A DNA stretch of 64,000 nucleotides from Candidatus Bathyarchaeota archaeon (GCA_026014735.1 JAOZHT010000001.1:496001-560000), one strand, 5' to 3'. Positions 38,028-46,571 are shown, numbered from the stretch's first letter. A program made the numbers and translations. The notes: generated by a model not told the origin, from the sequence alone.

Positions 38028-38923
38028 ACGGGTAGCTTTCTAGCTTCCCCAGTTACATATTCACAGGCTTCTTTCACAGTTAACTCTACGCGGAATTTGC
38101 GGCTGAAATAAACCAGCACATTGCGTAAATCCCGCTCCAGAAGCTCCGCTGCGTTAGCATGGTCAGTTTTGACGGCTTGGGGCCAATCGATAATGAGCAC
38201 GCGTCCATCGGGCTGCAAAACAATATTGTATTCGCTTAAGTCAGCGTGGATTAAATGGGCTTTTGTGTAAGCTTTTTTGATGTTTAGCAGAATCTCCCGC
38301 AGCACCTTTTGGGGTTTACCGATGTCTCTGTAGCGGGACAATTCTCCGCCCTCAATCATGCCCATGGCGATGACATGGCGGTTTTGGCTAATCGGCTCCG
38401 GCACCGAAACCCCGCTGACGTAGGCAAGCTTTAGCGCTTCATATTCTTTTTCCGCCGCTAAATGCGACTGAAACAGCCAAGTTGAATGCTCTCGGATGTA
38501 GCCTCTTTTTCGGCGGGTCTGGCGGAAACTGATTCTGCCCAGCCGATGGAACTTGACGGCAATACGCTTCCCCGTGGGGCTGAGTGCGTCATACACGTCG
38601 GCTTCTTTGCCTACACCCAAAGTCTGCCCAAAAGAGGCAATGATGTCGGCTTTAACCAGGGCGTTTATGGCTAGGCAGTCGTATCCTGCATAGTTGAGGG
38701 TGTGGCCCACGTAGGCGCCGCGACTCTGGTAGATTAAACCCAGCTTGTTAAGTTTACCCAAAATGAAGGTGACGCGGTCAAGGGGCACCCGGGCGTAATT
38801 TTGGATTTGCTCGGTGGGGACAAATTCATGCTTTGCCATGGCTGCCTCGATGATGTTGAGGATTCGGAGGTCCTCGCTTTCAAGTTCCCGATAGACTTGC
38901 ACGGCAATTTCGGCGCTCGACAT
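38024..38923 (-). CDS. rio2: RIO2-type serine/threonine kinase
   Basis: A 299-aa protein with an N-terminal winged helix (FVPTEQIQNYARVPLDRV) and a RIO kinase domain: GVGKEADVYDA as the loop over the nucleotide, LIHADLSEYNIVL as the catalytic loop and VLIIDWPQAV as the metal-binding loop. RIO2 acts in late 40S/30S ribosome maturation. The frame extends to 39058, but ATG at 38923 (MSSAEIAVQVYREL) matches the family start. Confidence 0.93.
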   Translation of the reverse strand: MSSAEIAVQVYRELESEDLRILNIIEAAMAKHEFVPTEQIQNYARVPLDRVTFILGKLNKLGLIYQSRGAYVGHTLNYAGYDCLAINALVKADIIASFGQTLGVGKEADVYDALSPTGKRIAVKFHRLGRISFRQTRRKRGYIREHSTWLFQSHLAAEKEYEALKLAYVSGVSVPEPISQNRHVIAMGMIEGGELSRYRDIGKPQKVLREILLNIKKAYTKAHLIHADLSEYNIVLQPDGRVLIIDWPQAVKTDHANAAELLERDLRNVLVYFSRKFRVELTVKEACEYVTGEARKLPV

Positions 38924-39085
38924 ATAAACCAATCGTTTAACGGACTGTTTTCTACTAGTATGGTTGGGTTCTGGTTTAATAGAGTTTATTGAGTGGTACT
39001 TATATGTAAGAAAAGTAATTGTAGGGGCAGTGTACCAGAAAACCTCCATAAAAATCATTAACAGGTTAACGCATGGTTTTAAACT

Positions 39086-39796
39086 ATGGCAGTAAATGAA
39101 GAGAACGTCTCAAAGGTCCTCTCGGTCCTCTCACATCCGCTTAGAAGGGAAATCCTACTGGACCTCAGCAACAACGGCGAATCCTCCTTCACGGACCTGC
39201 TCAACCTCCTAAAAGTCGACACAGGCAAACTCAGCTTCCACCTCCGCTCGCTGGCACCCTTCATAGAGCAAACCCCAAGCGGCAAATACCGCCTCAGCAG
39301 GGCAGGCGAAAGCGCCGTCCGCGTCATCCATGACGTTGAAAGCTGGGCGGAAGTTGCTGATGTGCAGGGAAAAGCCTCTTCGCTTCCACTGGCATCCACT
39401 CGAAAGCGGGCAGCCGCATATGTCATTGACTTCTCATTAATCGCAGCCATATGCCTAGCAATCACCATTATCCCGCAGTTATTCTCGCTTTCTACCGCCT
39501 TTTTAGGCGGCGAAATCAGCACGGTGCTGTTCATCACGGTGGGGCTGCTTTGGCTCTACAGCACGCTGCTGGAGGGCTTTAACGGCCAAAGCCTCGGCAA
39601 ACGGCTGCTTGGACTCAAAGTGGTGCGGACCGACGGCAAAAAAATGTCCTATGACCACGCTGCCGTACGCAACTTCGGGAAGGTTTTGCCTCTGCTACCC
39701 TTCGATTTACTCTTTGGCTGGCAGAAAAAAAACCCGACGTTCATCCGCTACTTTGACAAGTTCGCAGGCACAACCGTCATCACCCTGCGTTCCTAA
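39086..39796 (+). CDS. ArsR-like HTH fused to RDD membrane domain
   Basis: A 236-aa fusion: residues 1-80 form a winged helix of the ArsR type (LSHPLRREILLDLSNNGES...DTGKLSFHLRSL), followed by an RDD-family membrane domain (STRKRAAAYVIDFSLIAAIC...GKRLLGLKVVRTDG) that spans the membrane three times. The result is a potential membrane-bound DNA-binding sensor. It starts just after a short divergent promoter with RIO2. Function is inferred from architecture only. Confidence 0.8.
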   Translation: MAVNEENVSKVLSVLSHPLRREILLDLSNNGESSFTDLLNLLKVDTGKLSFHLRSLAPFIEQTPSGKYRLSRAGESAVRVIHDVESWAEVADVQGKASSLPLASTRKRAAAYVIDFSLIAAICLAITIIPQLFSLSTAFLGGEISTVLFITVGLLWLYSTLLEGFNGQSLGKRLLGLKVVRTDGKKMSYDHAAVRNFGKVLPLLPFDLLFGWQKKNPTFIRYFDKFAGTTVITLRS

Positions 39797-39862
39797 CCCT
39801 TTTTTGTTGTTTACAAGTAAATTCTTATTTGTTAGCGCCGCATAGCCTATTTTGGGATTGTC

Positions 39863-40327
39863 ATGAGCGAGCGGGAACTGAGGGTTTCAAAGATTCGGGA
39901 CGGCACAGTCATCGACCATGTCCGCGGCGGCTACGCTTTAGATGTGGTTAAGATTTTGGGGATAACCGGCAAAGAGAAGCGTGTGATGACTATAGCTATA
40001 AACGTGCCCAGCAAACGCTTCGGCGTTAAAGACATAGTAAAAATCGAGGGAAAAGCTCTCAGCCAACAGGAAGTGAACCGCATCGCTTTGGTTGCGCCCC
40101 ATGCCTCCATAAACATCATTCGCAACTATCAGGTGGAACAGAAGCTTGAAGTGAAGCTGCCCCAAACCATCGAGGGCATAGTTAAATGCGCTAACCCAAA
40201 CTGCGTAAGCAACAGCAACGAACCCATAAACTCCAAGTTCCACGTGAAAACCGAAGATCCCCTGCTGCTCAAATGCCACTACTGCGGCGTCACCCTCGAG
40301 CAAACCGACGTTTTAGGGCAGATTTAA
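39863..40327 (+). CDS. pyrI: Aspartate carbamoyltransferase regulatory chain
   Basis: A 154-aa protein with the PyrI fold: allosteric N-domain (RDGTVIDHVRGGYALDVVKILGI) and a zinc domain with cysteines KCANPNCVSN...LKCHYCGV. It binds CTP/ATP and regulates PyrB in pyrimidine synthesis. pyrB is not in this window. Its stop overlaps the 3' end of the YkgJ-type gene by 4 nt (convergent). Confidence 0.93.
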   Translation: MSERELRVSKIRDGTVIDHVRGGYALDVVKILGITGKEKRVMTIAINVPSKRFGVKDIVKIEGKALSQQEVNRIALVAPHASINIIRNYQVEQKLEVKLPQTIEGIVKCANPNCVSNSNEPINSKFHVKTEDPLLLKCHYCGVTLEQTDVLGQI

Positions 40328-40767
40328 CGTAACCGCTGCTTAGCCAACAGATAAAGTGCCTCAAAATCTTTCTTGCCTAGAGTTTTGCCCTTGTTTATGG
40401 TTGGGCACTCCTGTGTGTAGCTGAAGACGTGGATGCCGCGGTCGGGGTCGAATCTGAGCTCGAAGGGGTAGAAGCGGCAGATAAGCGGACGCGCAGTGTA
40501 TATGCTGCAGCGGTTATCTTTAAGGAAGAAGCATTTGCCGCCCTGGGGCTTTTTCATCTCGTAAATGTAGGGTGCGTTGCCGGCGATTTCAGCGGCGAAA
40601 TCCTCGATGGGCAACCCAGTCTGCGCAGATATCTCTTCAGCTTCAGCCTCCAAAAGCAGAATGCGGCGTGTTTTCTCTTCGGTGTCGCCGCAGCATAAGC
40701 CGCAGCAGTTGCATGCAAAGCCAACGTTGTCGGGGTAAGTGTACTCCATTTGCCTCACAGCATCCAT
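40324..40767 (-). CDS. YkgJ-family cysteine-cluster protein
   Basis: A 147-aa protein with the clustered cysteines FACNCCGLCCGDT at the start and CSIYTARPLICRFYPF further on, the pattern of the YkgJ (CxxCxxCC...) family thought to bind zinc or iron-sulfur. Related members act as oxidoreductase-like or modification helpers; the exact role is unknown. It is convergent with pyrI. Confidence 0.85.
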   Translation of the reverse strand: MDAVRQMEYTYPDNVGFACNCCGLCCGDTEEKTRRILLLEAEAEEISAQTGLPIEDFAAEIAGNAPYIYEMKKPQGGKCFFLKDNRCSIYTARPLICRFYPFELRFDPDRGIHVFSYTQECPTINKGKTLGKKDFEALYLLAKQRLR

Positions 40768-40793
40768 GGCGTCTGGGATAGAAATGTATGTTG

Positions 40794-41123
40794 CTACTTT
40801 TCGGTGTTTTGCGCCTGTTTTTGGCGGTGTCCCTCGCCGTACTGGAAGGGTCGCCCCAGGTTTTTTGCGAGTTTTGACGCGAAGACCTCATCCATATTCA
40901 TGTCGGGGCATGCCAGTCGGCTGGCGTCAAGGATGTAGAAGATCACGTCGATTAGTTCCTCAGCTATTTTCTCCTGCGGCATCCCCTTCTTCCATGCGTC
41001 GCTGGCTTCGCCTAGCTCGATAAAGGCGAAAAGCAGCTTTTTTGGGATATCCTCGGGTCGATTGTAGAATCCTTTGGCGATGACGAGTTTCTCGATTTCG
41101 CTTTTCATTTCTTCCAGCTGCAT
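40794..41123 (-). CDS. MazG-like nucleotide pyrophosphohydrolase
   Basis: A 109-aa all-helical protein (KLLFAFIELGEASDAWKKG, then IAEELIDVIFYILDASRL) with the E-x2-E / E-x2-D metal-binding pattern of the MazG/dUTPase-like superfamily. It likely hydrolyses non-canonical NTPs. A CTATAAATAAG box lies near 41160. The frame reaches GTG at 41132; ATG at 41123 is preferred because AAGGA is at normal distance. Confidence 0.85.
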   Translation of the reverse strand: MQLEEMKSEIEKLVIAKGFYNRPEDIPKKLLFAFIELGEASDAWKKGMPQEKIAEELIDVIFYILDASRLACPDMNMDEVFASKLAKNLGRPFQYGEGHRQKQAQNTEK

Positions 41124-41287
41124 TGTGAACACGTCCTTGCCAAATCTATAGGCCCCTTATTTATAGGCTAAGCGGCGGCTAAAAACAGCTGCTTTTTGGG
41201 TATGCTTTGTGTTTCTTTGTCTTTGGACCGCGGCAGTGGGGCGCCTGGGTTCTTTGGCGCTTGACGGGTTACGCGGCGGGTTATTTG

Positions 41288-41728
41288 CTATCTTTCGGCG
41301 CTGTAGACTTTGAAGGCATATTCGCCGCTTGCCATGTTATAGGTGGCTTCTAAGCGGCCATGCGTTGCCGCCAGATACGCCATCTTGGGTGATAGCGTCT
41401 GGAACGTTAGGTCCGCCTCGACTTTTATGGTGGGGGCTGAATCAACGATTTTGCCGTCGGCTCTGCCCTTAACCATGATGGGTTCTCCATCGCCAAAAAT
41501 GACTGATTTTACGTCAAATCCAACGTTTCCATCCGGCTTCATCAGCATGTAATGGGTAGAGAAGGTTTGCCCCACTATTTTTCCGCTTGTTTTCCCAGAC
41601 AAAGTGATTTCCAGCTGAATCCCCTGACTAAACTGGACTCCTCGAAGAGCAAAATCCACCACTTTAACTGAAGATGCGGTTTCAACTCCCTCGAAGAGCA
41701 AATTCCTTTCTAAGGTCAATTTCTGCAT
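41288..41728 (-). CDS. DUF3237-type protein
   Basis: A 146-aa protein with the beta-rich order typical of DUF3237 proteins: GVQFSQGIQLEITL..., HYMLMKPDGNVGFDVKSVI, and LEATYNMASGEYAFKVYSAER at the C-terminus. No catalytic motif or signal is visible. The gene seems isolated between the MazG-like gene and tRNA-Pro. Family assignment is by pattern. Confidence 0.65.
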   Translation of the reverse strand: MQKLTLERNLLFEGVETASSVKVVDFALRGVQFSQGIQLEITLSGKTSGKIVGQTFSTHYMLMKPDGNVGFDVKSVIFGDGEPIMVKGRADGKIVDSAPTIKVEADLTFQTLSPKMAYLAATHGRLEATYNMASGEYAFKVYSAER

Positions 41729-41933
41729 AATTTAACCTCAACTAAATTGGATTTGGCTGCTGAGTTAAAGTTTTTGTTGTCGCCGCCGGATGCTACAGAA
41801 AAAGTCGTTCGGACCCGTTTTTGTTGATGTTTTCTGCGGTTTCTTCTTGATGTATTTCTCTGGGAAGGTTAAGGTTTTTATGATGGCTTGCTGTGTTTCA
41901 TTTAGCTCCCATCAAAAGCATGTATCCAAATGT

Positions 41934-42012
41934 GGGGCCGTCGTCTAGCATGGATTAGGATACATGCCTGGGGCGCATGCGATCCTGGGTTCAAATCCCA
42001 GCGGCCTCACCA
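41934..42012 (+). tRNA. tRNA-Pro (anticodon GGG), CCA encoded
   Basis: GGGGCCG (41934-41940) pairs with CGGCCTC (42002-42008). The anticodon stem CATGC/GCATG holds loop CTGGGGC with anticodon GGG, and the T arm is CTGGG-TTCAAAT-CCCAG. The terminal ACCA is encoded (42009-42012). A decayed direct copy of its middle lies at 44184-44232. Confidence 0.95.
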
Positions 42013-42083
42013 TCAAATAACTTTGATGGACTTACCAAGGTTTTTTAAGTAAGAAAGTTCTTACCTTCATACAGTGAACCTCT

Positions 42084-42332
42084 TTGGTCGAAGCATCAAC
42101 AACCACAATCTCCTCCAAAGGACAAGTCGTAATACCCTCCAACGTCCGAAAAGCGGCCAACCTGAAAAAAGGCGAAAAAATCCTAGCCATAGCAATCGAC
42201 GACACAGTGATTCTCAAAAAAATCGTTGACAAAAACTTCCAAGAAACCCTAAAACCAGTATGGGATAAAGCTAAGCAGTTGGGCTTAACCGAGGAAGATG
42301 TAAACGCCCTCGTCGAAGAAGCAAGAGCCTAA
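42084..42332 (+). CDS. AbrB-type antitoxin (VapB-like)
   Basis: An 82-aa protein with the AbrB/SpoVT hairpin (TTISSKGQVVIPSNVRKAANLKKGEKILAI) and a helical C-terminal tail that would neutralise a PIN toxin. Its TTG at 42084 is the first usable start in frame. It sits directly downstream of tRNA-Pro and 1 nt upstream of the VapC-like frame, the usual antitoxin-toxin order. Confidence 0.85.
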   Translation: MVEASTTTISSKGQVVIPSNVRKAANLKKGEKILAIAIDDTVILKKIVDKNFQETLKPVWDKAKQLGLTEEDVNALVEEARA

Positions 42333-42333
42333 G

Positions 42334-42741
42334 ATAGTTCTAGACACAAACGTCTGGGTTTCAGCGCTGCTCTGGGGCGGCAAACCCGCAGAGATAGTAG
42401 CGGCGGCTGAACAGGGAAAAGTAACTGTGTACATCTCTGAAGAAATAGTGGCAGAAATTAACCAGGTTTTATCTTACCCTAAAATCGCTCGCGTTTACCA
42501 AACGACCACAGTTGGCAAAGAAGAACTGATTCAGCAAGTGCTGCGAATCGGCAAGGTAGTGCAGGTAACAAGCGAAGTTGACGTTGTTACTGAGCATGCT
42601 TCAGATAACAGATTCTTGGAGTGTGCTCTGGATTCAAAGGCCCATTACGTGGTTAGCGGCGATAGGCACCTTCTTAATGTGGTTGCTTTTAGGAAAATCA
42701 AGATGGTGTCTGTAAGAGATTTTCTTGAGTTAATCCCGTAA
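42334..42741 (+). CDS. PIN-domain toxin (VapC-like) without canonical start
   Basis: The frame encodes KIVLDTNVWVSALLWGGKPA and later the acidic residues of ASDNRFLECAL and VVSGDRHLL, the PIN ribonuclease active site. After the in-frame stop at 42301 no ATG, GTG or TTG occurs until 42427, which would remove the first catalytic Asp (DTNV). Possible starts are the ATA at 42334 right after the antitoxin TAA, or a +1 slip at that TAA, which fuses both frames. Alternatively the start has mutated and the toxin is silenced. The protein sequence is otherwise intact. Confidence 0.75.
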   Translation: MVLDTNVWVSALLWGGKPAEIVAAAEQGKVTVYISEEIVAEINQVLSYPKIARVYQTTTVGKEELIQQVLRIGKVVQVTSEVDVVTEHASDNRFLECALDSKAHYVVSGDRHLLNVVAFRKIKMVSVRDFLELIP

Positions 42742-42808
42742 TTGAGGTTCAGCGTATCCCGACACCTCGGCAATCACTCTGGAGTCTGATGTAGCGTATA
42801 ATCGACAG

Positions 42809-44092
42809 TTATGACCGGTAGGGCGCCGGAGAGGCTCTTTTGAAAATAAGCAGTATAGCCGTCAACGCTCCAAAAATCAACGCGAGCACTGTTATGCAGC
42901 CGCCTATTTCTGGCACGGACGGTGTCGGAGTAGCCGAAGCGGACGGATTGGGTGAGGAGGTTGCTGGTTCAGGTGTATTTGCAGTGGGTGTCGTTTTGGG
43001 GGAGGTTGTTTGGGTCGGGTTATGGGTGGGAGTGGGCGTTGGGTTTGTGGCTAGCTTAAAAATGGGGTTAACTGTCTTGTTTTCGTACATAGTTAAGTAT
43101 GATGGGTTGTCTGTTGCTCCGCCAAAGCTGCTCCAGGTTACAAAGGACCATCCGTCTGCCGGAACCGCGGTGACGTTAGCAGTGTCTCCTGGGAGAAATG
43201 TCCAGTTCTGTTGATTGTAGACTGTTCCGTTGACAAGGACTACGCCGTTCCCCGACACCTCCCCAACTTTAAGGCAGTATTCCCCGGCCCCGAAGCCCTC
43301 AAGTCTTACACGAAGGGCGCGTTCACATACGGGGCAATATCCCCAGTAGCTTGTTGCCATTAGACAGCTATTGTTGGTGGGGCGAACGAGGTTTCTGTAC
43401 CATGCGCCCTGGAATGCGCCTGTGCCGGGGACACCCGCCCATTTACTTCCATCCCAATCAACGTTTGGATAGGAAATGTTTCCTCCTGCAGGGTAGTCGC
43501 TGTCGTAGAGTACATATTCTTCTCCAAGCCCTCCGAAGCTGTGACCTAACTCGTGCATCATGACCTCTCTACCCCATTCCTCTCCGACATAGGTAACGGC
43601 GACATCAGAAGCCCCCGAGCCGCCATAGATTTGGGTGTTAACTAAAACTATCACTACGTCGTTGGGGGCGCTGCTTGCTAAATCAAAGTTGCCAAGGGCG
43701 CCTACGTACTGCTTGACTTTTGCGTTGTTTACCGTCAGTAACCTCTCCATCGTTGGGCTTCGAGAGGCACCAAAATCTTCAGTTGTGTCCACTCTCCAGA
43801 TGTTTATGGAATTTTTATATTCGCTAAAGGGTGCAACGGTGAACAGGGCTGCGGAGTAGTTTTCAACAGTCTGGCTGAAATTGGCGAGTTCTTCTTGGGT
43901 GTAGTATTGAGGGAGAAAGATTATATCTAGGGTTTCGGGGGAGGGCAGATTGTATTGTAGCGGTACAAGTGTTGGGGAAGGAGCGGCTTTAGTGTTTACA
44001 AACGGCGCATTCAAAATCGCCAGGACGGCAGTGACCGCTAGGACCCATGCTAACAGTTTTCTTTTTCTTATCGCAGCGGCCAGCATTTTCAA
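42809..44092 (-). CDS. Secreted metallopeptidase (M64-like) with surface anchor
   Basis: A 427-aa protein with signal peptide (LLAWVLAVTAVLAILNAP), a zinc-protease motif MMHELGHSFGGLGEEYVL (HExxH plus a downstream Glu, as in IgA-type M64 peptidases), a cysteine pair YCPVCERAL, then a low-complexity Pro/Thr linker (residues about 345-390) and a C-terminal membrane helix with a basic tail. It would act at the cell surface. The in-frame start is TTG followed by AAA ATG; the ATG two codons later also fits. A GGAACA-GGC-TGTTCC dyad is found about 50 nt upstream. Confidence 0.85.
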   Translation of the reverse strand: MKMLAAAIRKRKLLAWVLAVTAVLAILNAPFVNTKAAPSPTLVPLQYNLPSPETLDIIFLPQYYTQEELANFSQTVENYSAALFTVAPFSEYKNSINIWRVDTTEDFGASRSPTMERLLTVNNAKVKQYVGALGNFDLASSAPNDVVIVLVNTQIYGGSGASDVAVTYVGEEWGREVMMHELGHSFGGLGEEYVLYDSDYPAGGNISYPNVDWDGSKWAGVPGTGAFQGAWYRNLVRPTNNSCLMATSYWGYCPVCERALRVRLEGFGAGEYCLKVGEVSGNGVVLVNGTVYNQQNWTFLPGDTANVTAVPADGWSFVTWSSFGGATDNPSYLTMYENKTVNPIFKLATNPTPTPTHNPTQTTSPKTTPTANTPEPATSSPNPSASATPTPSVPEIGGCITVLALIFGALTAILLIFKRASPAPYRS

Positions 44093-44140
44093 GTATCCCT
44101 CACACGCTTAATCCTCTGACCTGCTTTTAGTTCTACTCAA

Positions 44141-44155
44141 GGAACAGGCTGTTCC
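44141..44155. promoter_or_regulatory. GGAACA-GGC-TGTTCC dyad upstream of peptidase gene
   Basis: A 6-bp inverted repeat with a 3-bp spacer, about 50 nt before the metallopeptidase start; another GGAACA occurs at 44162-44167. Possible operator; not proven. Confidence 0.35.
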
Positions 44156-44183
44156 AGCAAAGGAACAAGTTTTCCCACTCATA

Positions 44184-44232
44184 TAGCCTGGATTCAACTA
44201 CATGCCTGGGGCGCACGGGATCATGAATTCAA
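44184..44232 (+). pseudogene. Decayed partial copy of tRNA-Pro
   Basis: TAGCCTGGATT...TACATGCCTGGGGCGCA...GATCATGAATTCAA aligns with the middle of tRNA-Pro (41946-41993): 17 bases (TACATGCCTGGGGCGCA) are identical, and about three quarters of 49 positions match by eye. The T arm no longer pairs and the ends are missing, so it is not a functional tRNA. It lies in the same orientation 2.24 kb from the intact gene. Confidence 0.7.
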
Positions 44233-44265
44233 CGCTGTGTCGATAGTTATTGGAGAAAAACAGGG

Positions 44266-45069
44266 TTACCCCAAGGAGCTTGTCTGCCCCAACGGCGGTG
44301 GCGTTGTGGTTTGGGGTGCCCCGCGTAGCGCTCTTGTCGTATACCATGCCACAAACACGGAGAGGGCAGCCAACGCGAATATCCCCACTTCGAAGAGCAC
44401 CACGTTGCTTTGGGCGAAGGGCACAAAGAAGTCAACCAGCCCCATCGGTAAGGCGATGATGAAGAGACTTCTTCGGTGGTAAAGCGCAGCCATCACGCAG
44501 AGGTAACCCCATGCGACATGAATCAGCATCGAGGAGACCCGCTCAAAAACGCCTATACCGACTAATCCCAAAGCGGTTGCGTTTGAGGAGAACAGTGAGG
44601 GCGCAGCTGCGGTAAGTTGGTTGTAGGTAAAATCCGCGATGGCGCCGGGGCTGGAGAGTACATAGTAGTAGGCAACCAGGTTAACCAGCGAGAGGACACT
44701 TATGAAGCCCACGTTTTCCCAAAACGCCAAGCCCGAACCATACGCCTCTGCATCCCGCCTATCCATCTTGCCGCGTTTAACCGCGTAGAGCGCCACTGCA
44801 AAAGCCAAGCCTACCTCGAAAACCATCGTTTGCACCCCATAGTACAAGCCTAGGGCGATGCTGTGTTGTCCGAAGGCGCCGATGACAAGGTTGATGGTGG
44901 GCAGCTGCACCGCGTATTTGAGGCCGATGGCGACGGCGTAGGCGATTACTGAGTAAAGCCAGACGTTTTGGTGGAAGCGGCGTTTCTTGTACCAGTAAAC
45001 CATCAGGGCAACGGAGAATGCGATGACGATTATGGGCTGCAGCATGAAGAGGGGGTTGATGTTTTCCAT
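44266..45069 (-). CDS. YhfC-like intramembrane protein
   Basis: A 267-aa protein with about seven helices. The sequences GVQTMVFEVGLAFAVALYA and GIGVFERVSSMLIHVAWGYL carry Glu and His inside helices, resembling the YhfC (DUF2324) group related to CPBP-type glutamic intramembrane proteases. The metal or catalytic set is incomplete by eye, so the assignment is tentative. A proline-rich C-terminal tail ends just after the tRNA-Pro remnant. Confidence 0.6.
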   Translation of the reverse strand: MENINPLFMLQPIIVIAFSVALMVYWYKKRRFHQNVWLYSVIAYAVAIGLKYAVQLPTINLVIGAFGQHSIALGLYYGVQTMVFEVGLAFAVALYAVKRGKMDRRDAEAYGSGLAFWENVGFISVLSLVNLVAYYYVLSSPGAIADFTYNQLTAAAPSLFSSNATALGLVGIGVFERVSSMLIHVAWGYLCVMAALYHRRSLFIIALPMGLVDFFVPFAQSNVVLFEVGIFALAALSVFVAWYTTRALRGAPQTTTPPPLGQTSSLG

Positions 45070-45183
45070 AGTTACCGTTAACTTGGTTTGACTTAAAAAG
45101 ATTTTTTGTCTTGCGGGGCTGCCTAGCTATTGGCTGCTGCCCAAGAAAACTGTGCATCCACAGGCGCTGAGGTTAAAAGGGGG

Positions 45184-45612
45184 CTACTTCCAGCTGCCCT
45201 CAACCCACCGGTAAAAACTCGTCGGCGTAATCTTGATGATGGGCAAATCACCCTCTTTCCAGCCGCCATCCTCGGTCCGGTACTCAGGAAACTTTTCCTT
45301 AAGCAAATCATGAGCGTAACGGTATTCCTCGCCGTTCCACATAAGCTCCGCTTCGCCTTGGATGCGAATTCCCCGGATGATGGACCAGTTGTTTTTGTCG
45401 TAGTCGTCGATGACCAGTGACACCTGCGGGTTAGCTTCGATGTGCTCCAGCTTTGGGGTGTCGGGGTCAGAGGCGATGTAGAAGTAGACTCCGTCGAAGA
45501 CCGGCCACACTGGACGTACGACGGGTTCACAGTCCTCGGTTGCTGTTGCTAATCGTCCAATTGGCAATTTTTGTATGAAGGCTTTGTCAGATTTCGAAAT
45601 TTTAATTCCCAT
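45184..45612 (-). CDS. Pyridoxamine 5'-phosphate oxidase-like flavoprotein
   Basis: A 142-aa split-barrel protein (FIQKLPIGRLATATEDCEPVVRPVW, then VSLVIDDYDKNNWSIIRGIRIQGEAEL) of the PNPOx-like family. Archaeal members of this size bind FMN or F420 and reduce small molecules; the true cofactor is not readable here. It lies downstream of the Fpg-like gene, same strand, without overlap. Confidence 0.85.
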   Translation of the reverse strand: MGIKISKSDKAFIQKLPIGRLATATEDCEPVVRPVWPVFDGVYFYIASDPDTPKLEHIEANPQVSLVIDDYDKNNWSIIRGIRIQGEAELMWNGEEYRYAHDLLKEKFPEYRTEDGGWKEGDLPIIKITPTSFYRWVEGSWK

Positions 45613-45731
45613 TTAACCACCGATTCAAGCGCAGCGCTCTGCAAAGAATACTAATTTGTCACCCTTTTAAAACTTAATGCTTCTGTGGCACTAAAAAGGT
45701 TCCAGCCGGGCCTATCCCATTCTTTAATGCC

Positions 45732-46571
45732 TCATTTTTGGCAGGTTGGGCACAGATAGACCTGTCCGCCGCCTAACCCGAGCTTCGCCACTTCTCCGCC
45801 GCAGGCTGGGCAGGCCCTACCCTTCATGTTGGCGCCCATAGCCGGAACATAGCCGCCCTGCCGCCCGTAGAGGTCCAGGAACTGGTTTTTGCCTCCCAGA
45901 AGGGTGCGCTGCGTCACCAGCATTTTAACGGCGTTGAAGAGCGATTGCATCTCGGCAACCGTAAGCTCGGAGGCTTTGCGTTTGGGGTGAATGCCCGCGC
46001 GGAAAACAATATCCATAAAAGCGCTGTTGCCTAAGCCAACCACCACCGCGTCTTTGCCCACCAGGGCAGCCTTCAAGTTAACGTTTTTCTCGGCTAGCCG
46101 AGCTGCAAAGAGTTCAGATGTGAAGTCTGTATCCAGCGGCGAAGCGGTGGAGGAGAAATCCCGCCGGTAAAGGTAGCTTGCGCTGAGTTCCTCATCCGTG
46201 AGCGCCTTGATTACCCCCATCCCCGTTAAGGTAACTGTCAGGAAGGATTGGTCGGCGAAGTCCAGTTTAAGGTGATATTTGGCGGGGGCGTCTTTGCCTT
46301 GGGGGTGAAAAAGTATATAGCCGCCATATTCAGGCGCTAAAAGCAGATTCAGGGTGTTGTCGAGTTTGACGCGGATGGTGTTGCCTCGGGAAGCCACGGA
46401 TTGGATTTTGCCGCCGCAGAGCCGCTGGAAATCAGAGAGGTAGGTGTTTATGAAGCCCAGATTCTGGTAGCTTGTGCAGTTTCTGATTTGGGCGGCGGCG
46501 ACTTGTCTGCCTGCGAGTTCATGGTTCATTTGGTCTGATAGCAGGTATGCTTCGGGAAGCTCGATGCTCAA
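45732..46571 (-). CDS. Fpg/Nei-like DNA glycosylase, atypical N-terminus
   Basis: A 279-aa protein with the MutM/Nei helix-two-turn-helix region (GLGNSAFMDIVFRAGIHPKRKASELT) and the C-terminal zinc finger ACPACGGEVAKL...VYLCPTCQK. The true start is probably the TTG at 46571, 4 nt after GGTGA, giving MSIELPEAY; a TTG at 46598 is in frame but lacks support. Classic enzymes start PELPE with a catalytic N-terminal proline, here replaced by Ser. It may be a structural DNA-binding or altered-activity relative. Confidence 0.75.
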   Translation of the reverse strand: MSIELPEAYLLSDQMNHELAGRQVAAAQIRNCTSYQNLGFINTYLSDFQRLCGGKIQSVASRGNTIRVKLDNTLNLLLAPEYGGYILFHPQGKDAPAKYHLKLDFADQSFLTVTLTGMGVIKALTDEELSASYLYRRDFSSTASPLDTDFTSELFAARLAEKNVNLKAALVGKDAVVVGLGNSAFMDIVFRAGIHPKRKASELTVAEMQSLFNAVKMLVTQRTLLGGKNQFLDLYGRQGGYVPAMGANMKGRACPACGGEVAKLGLGGGQVYLCPTCQK

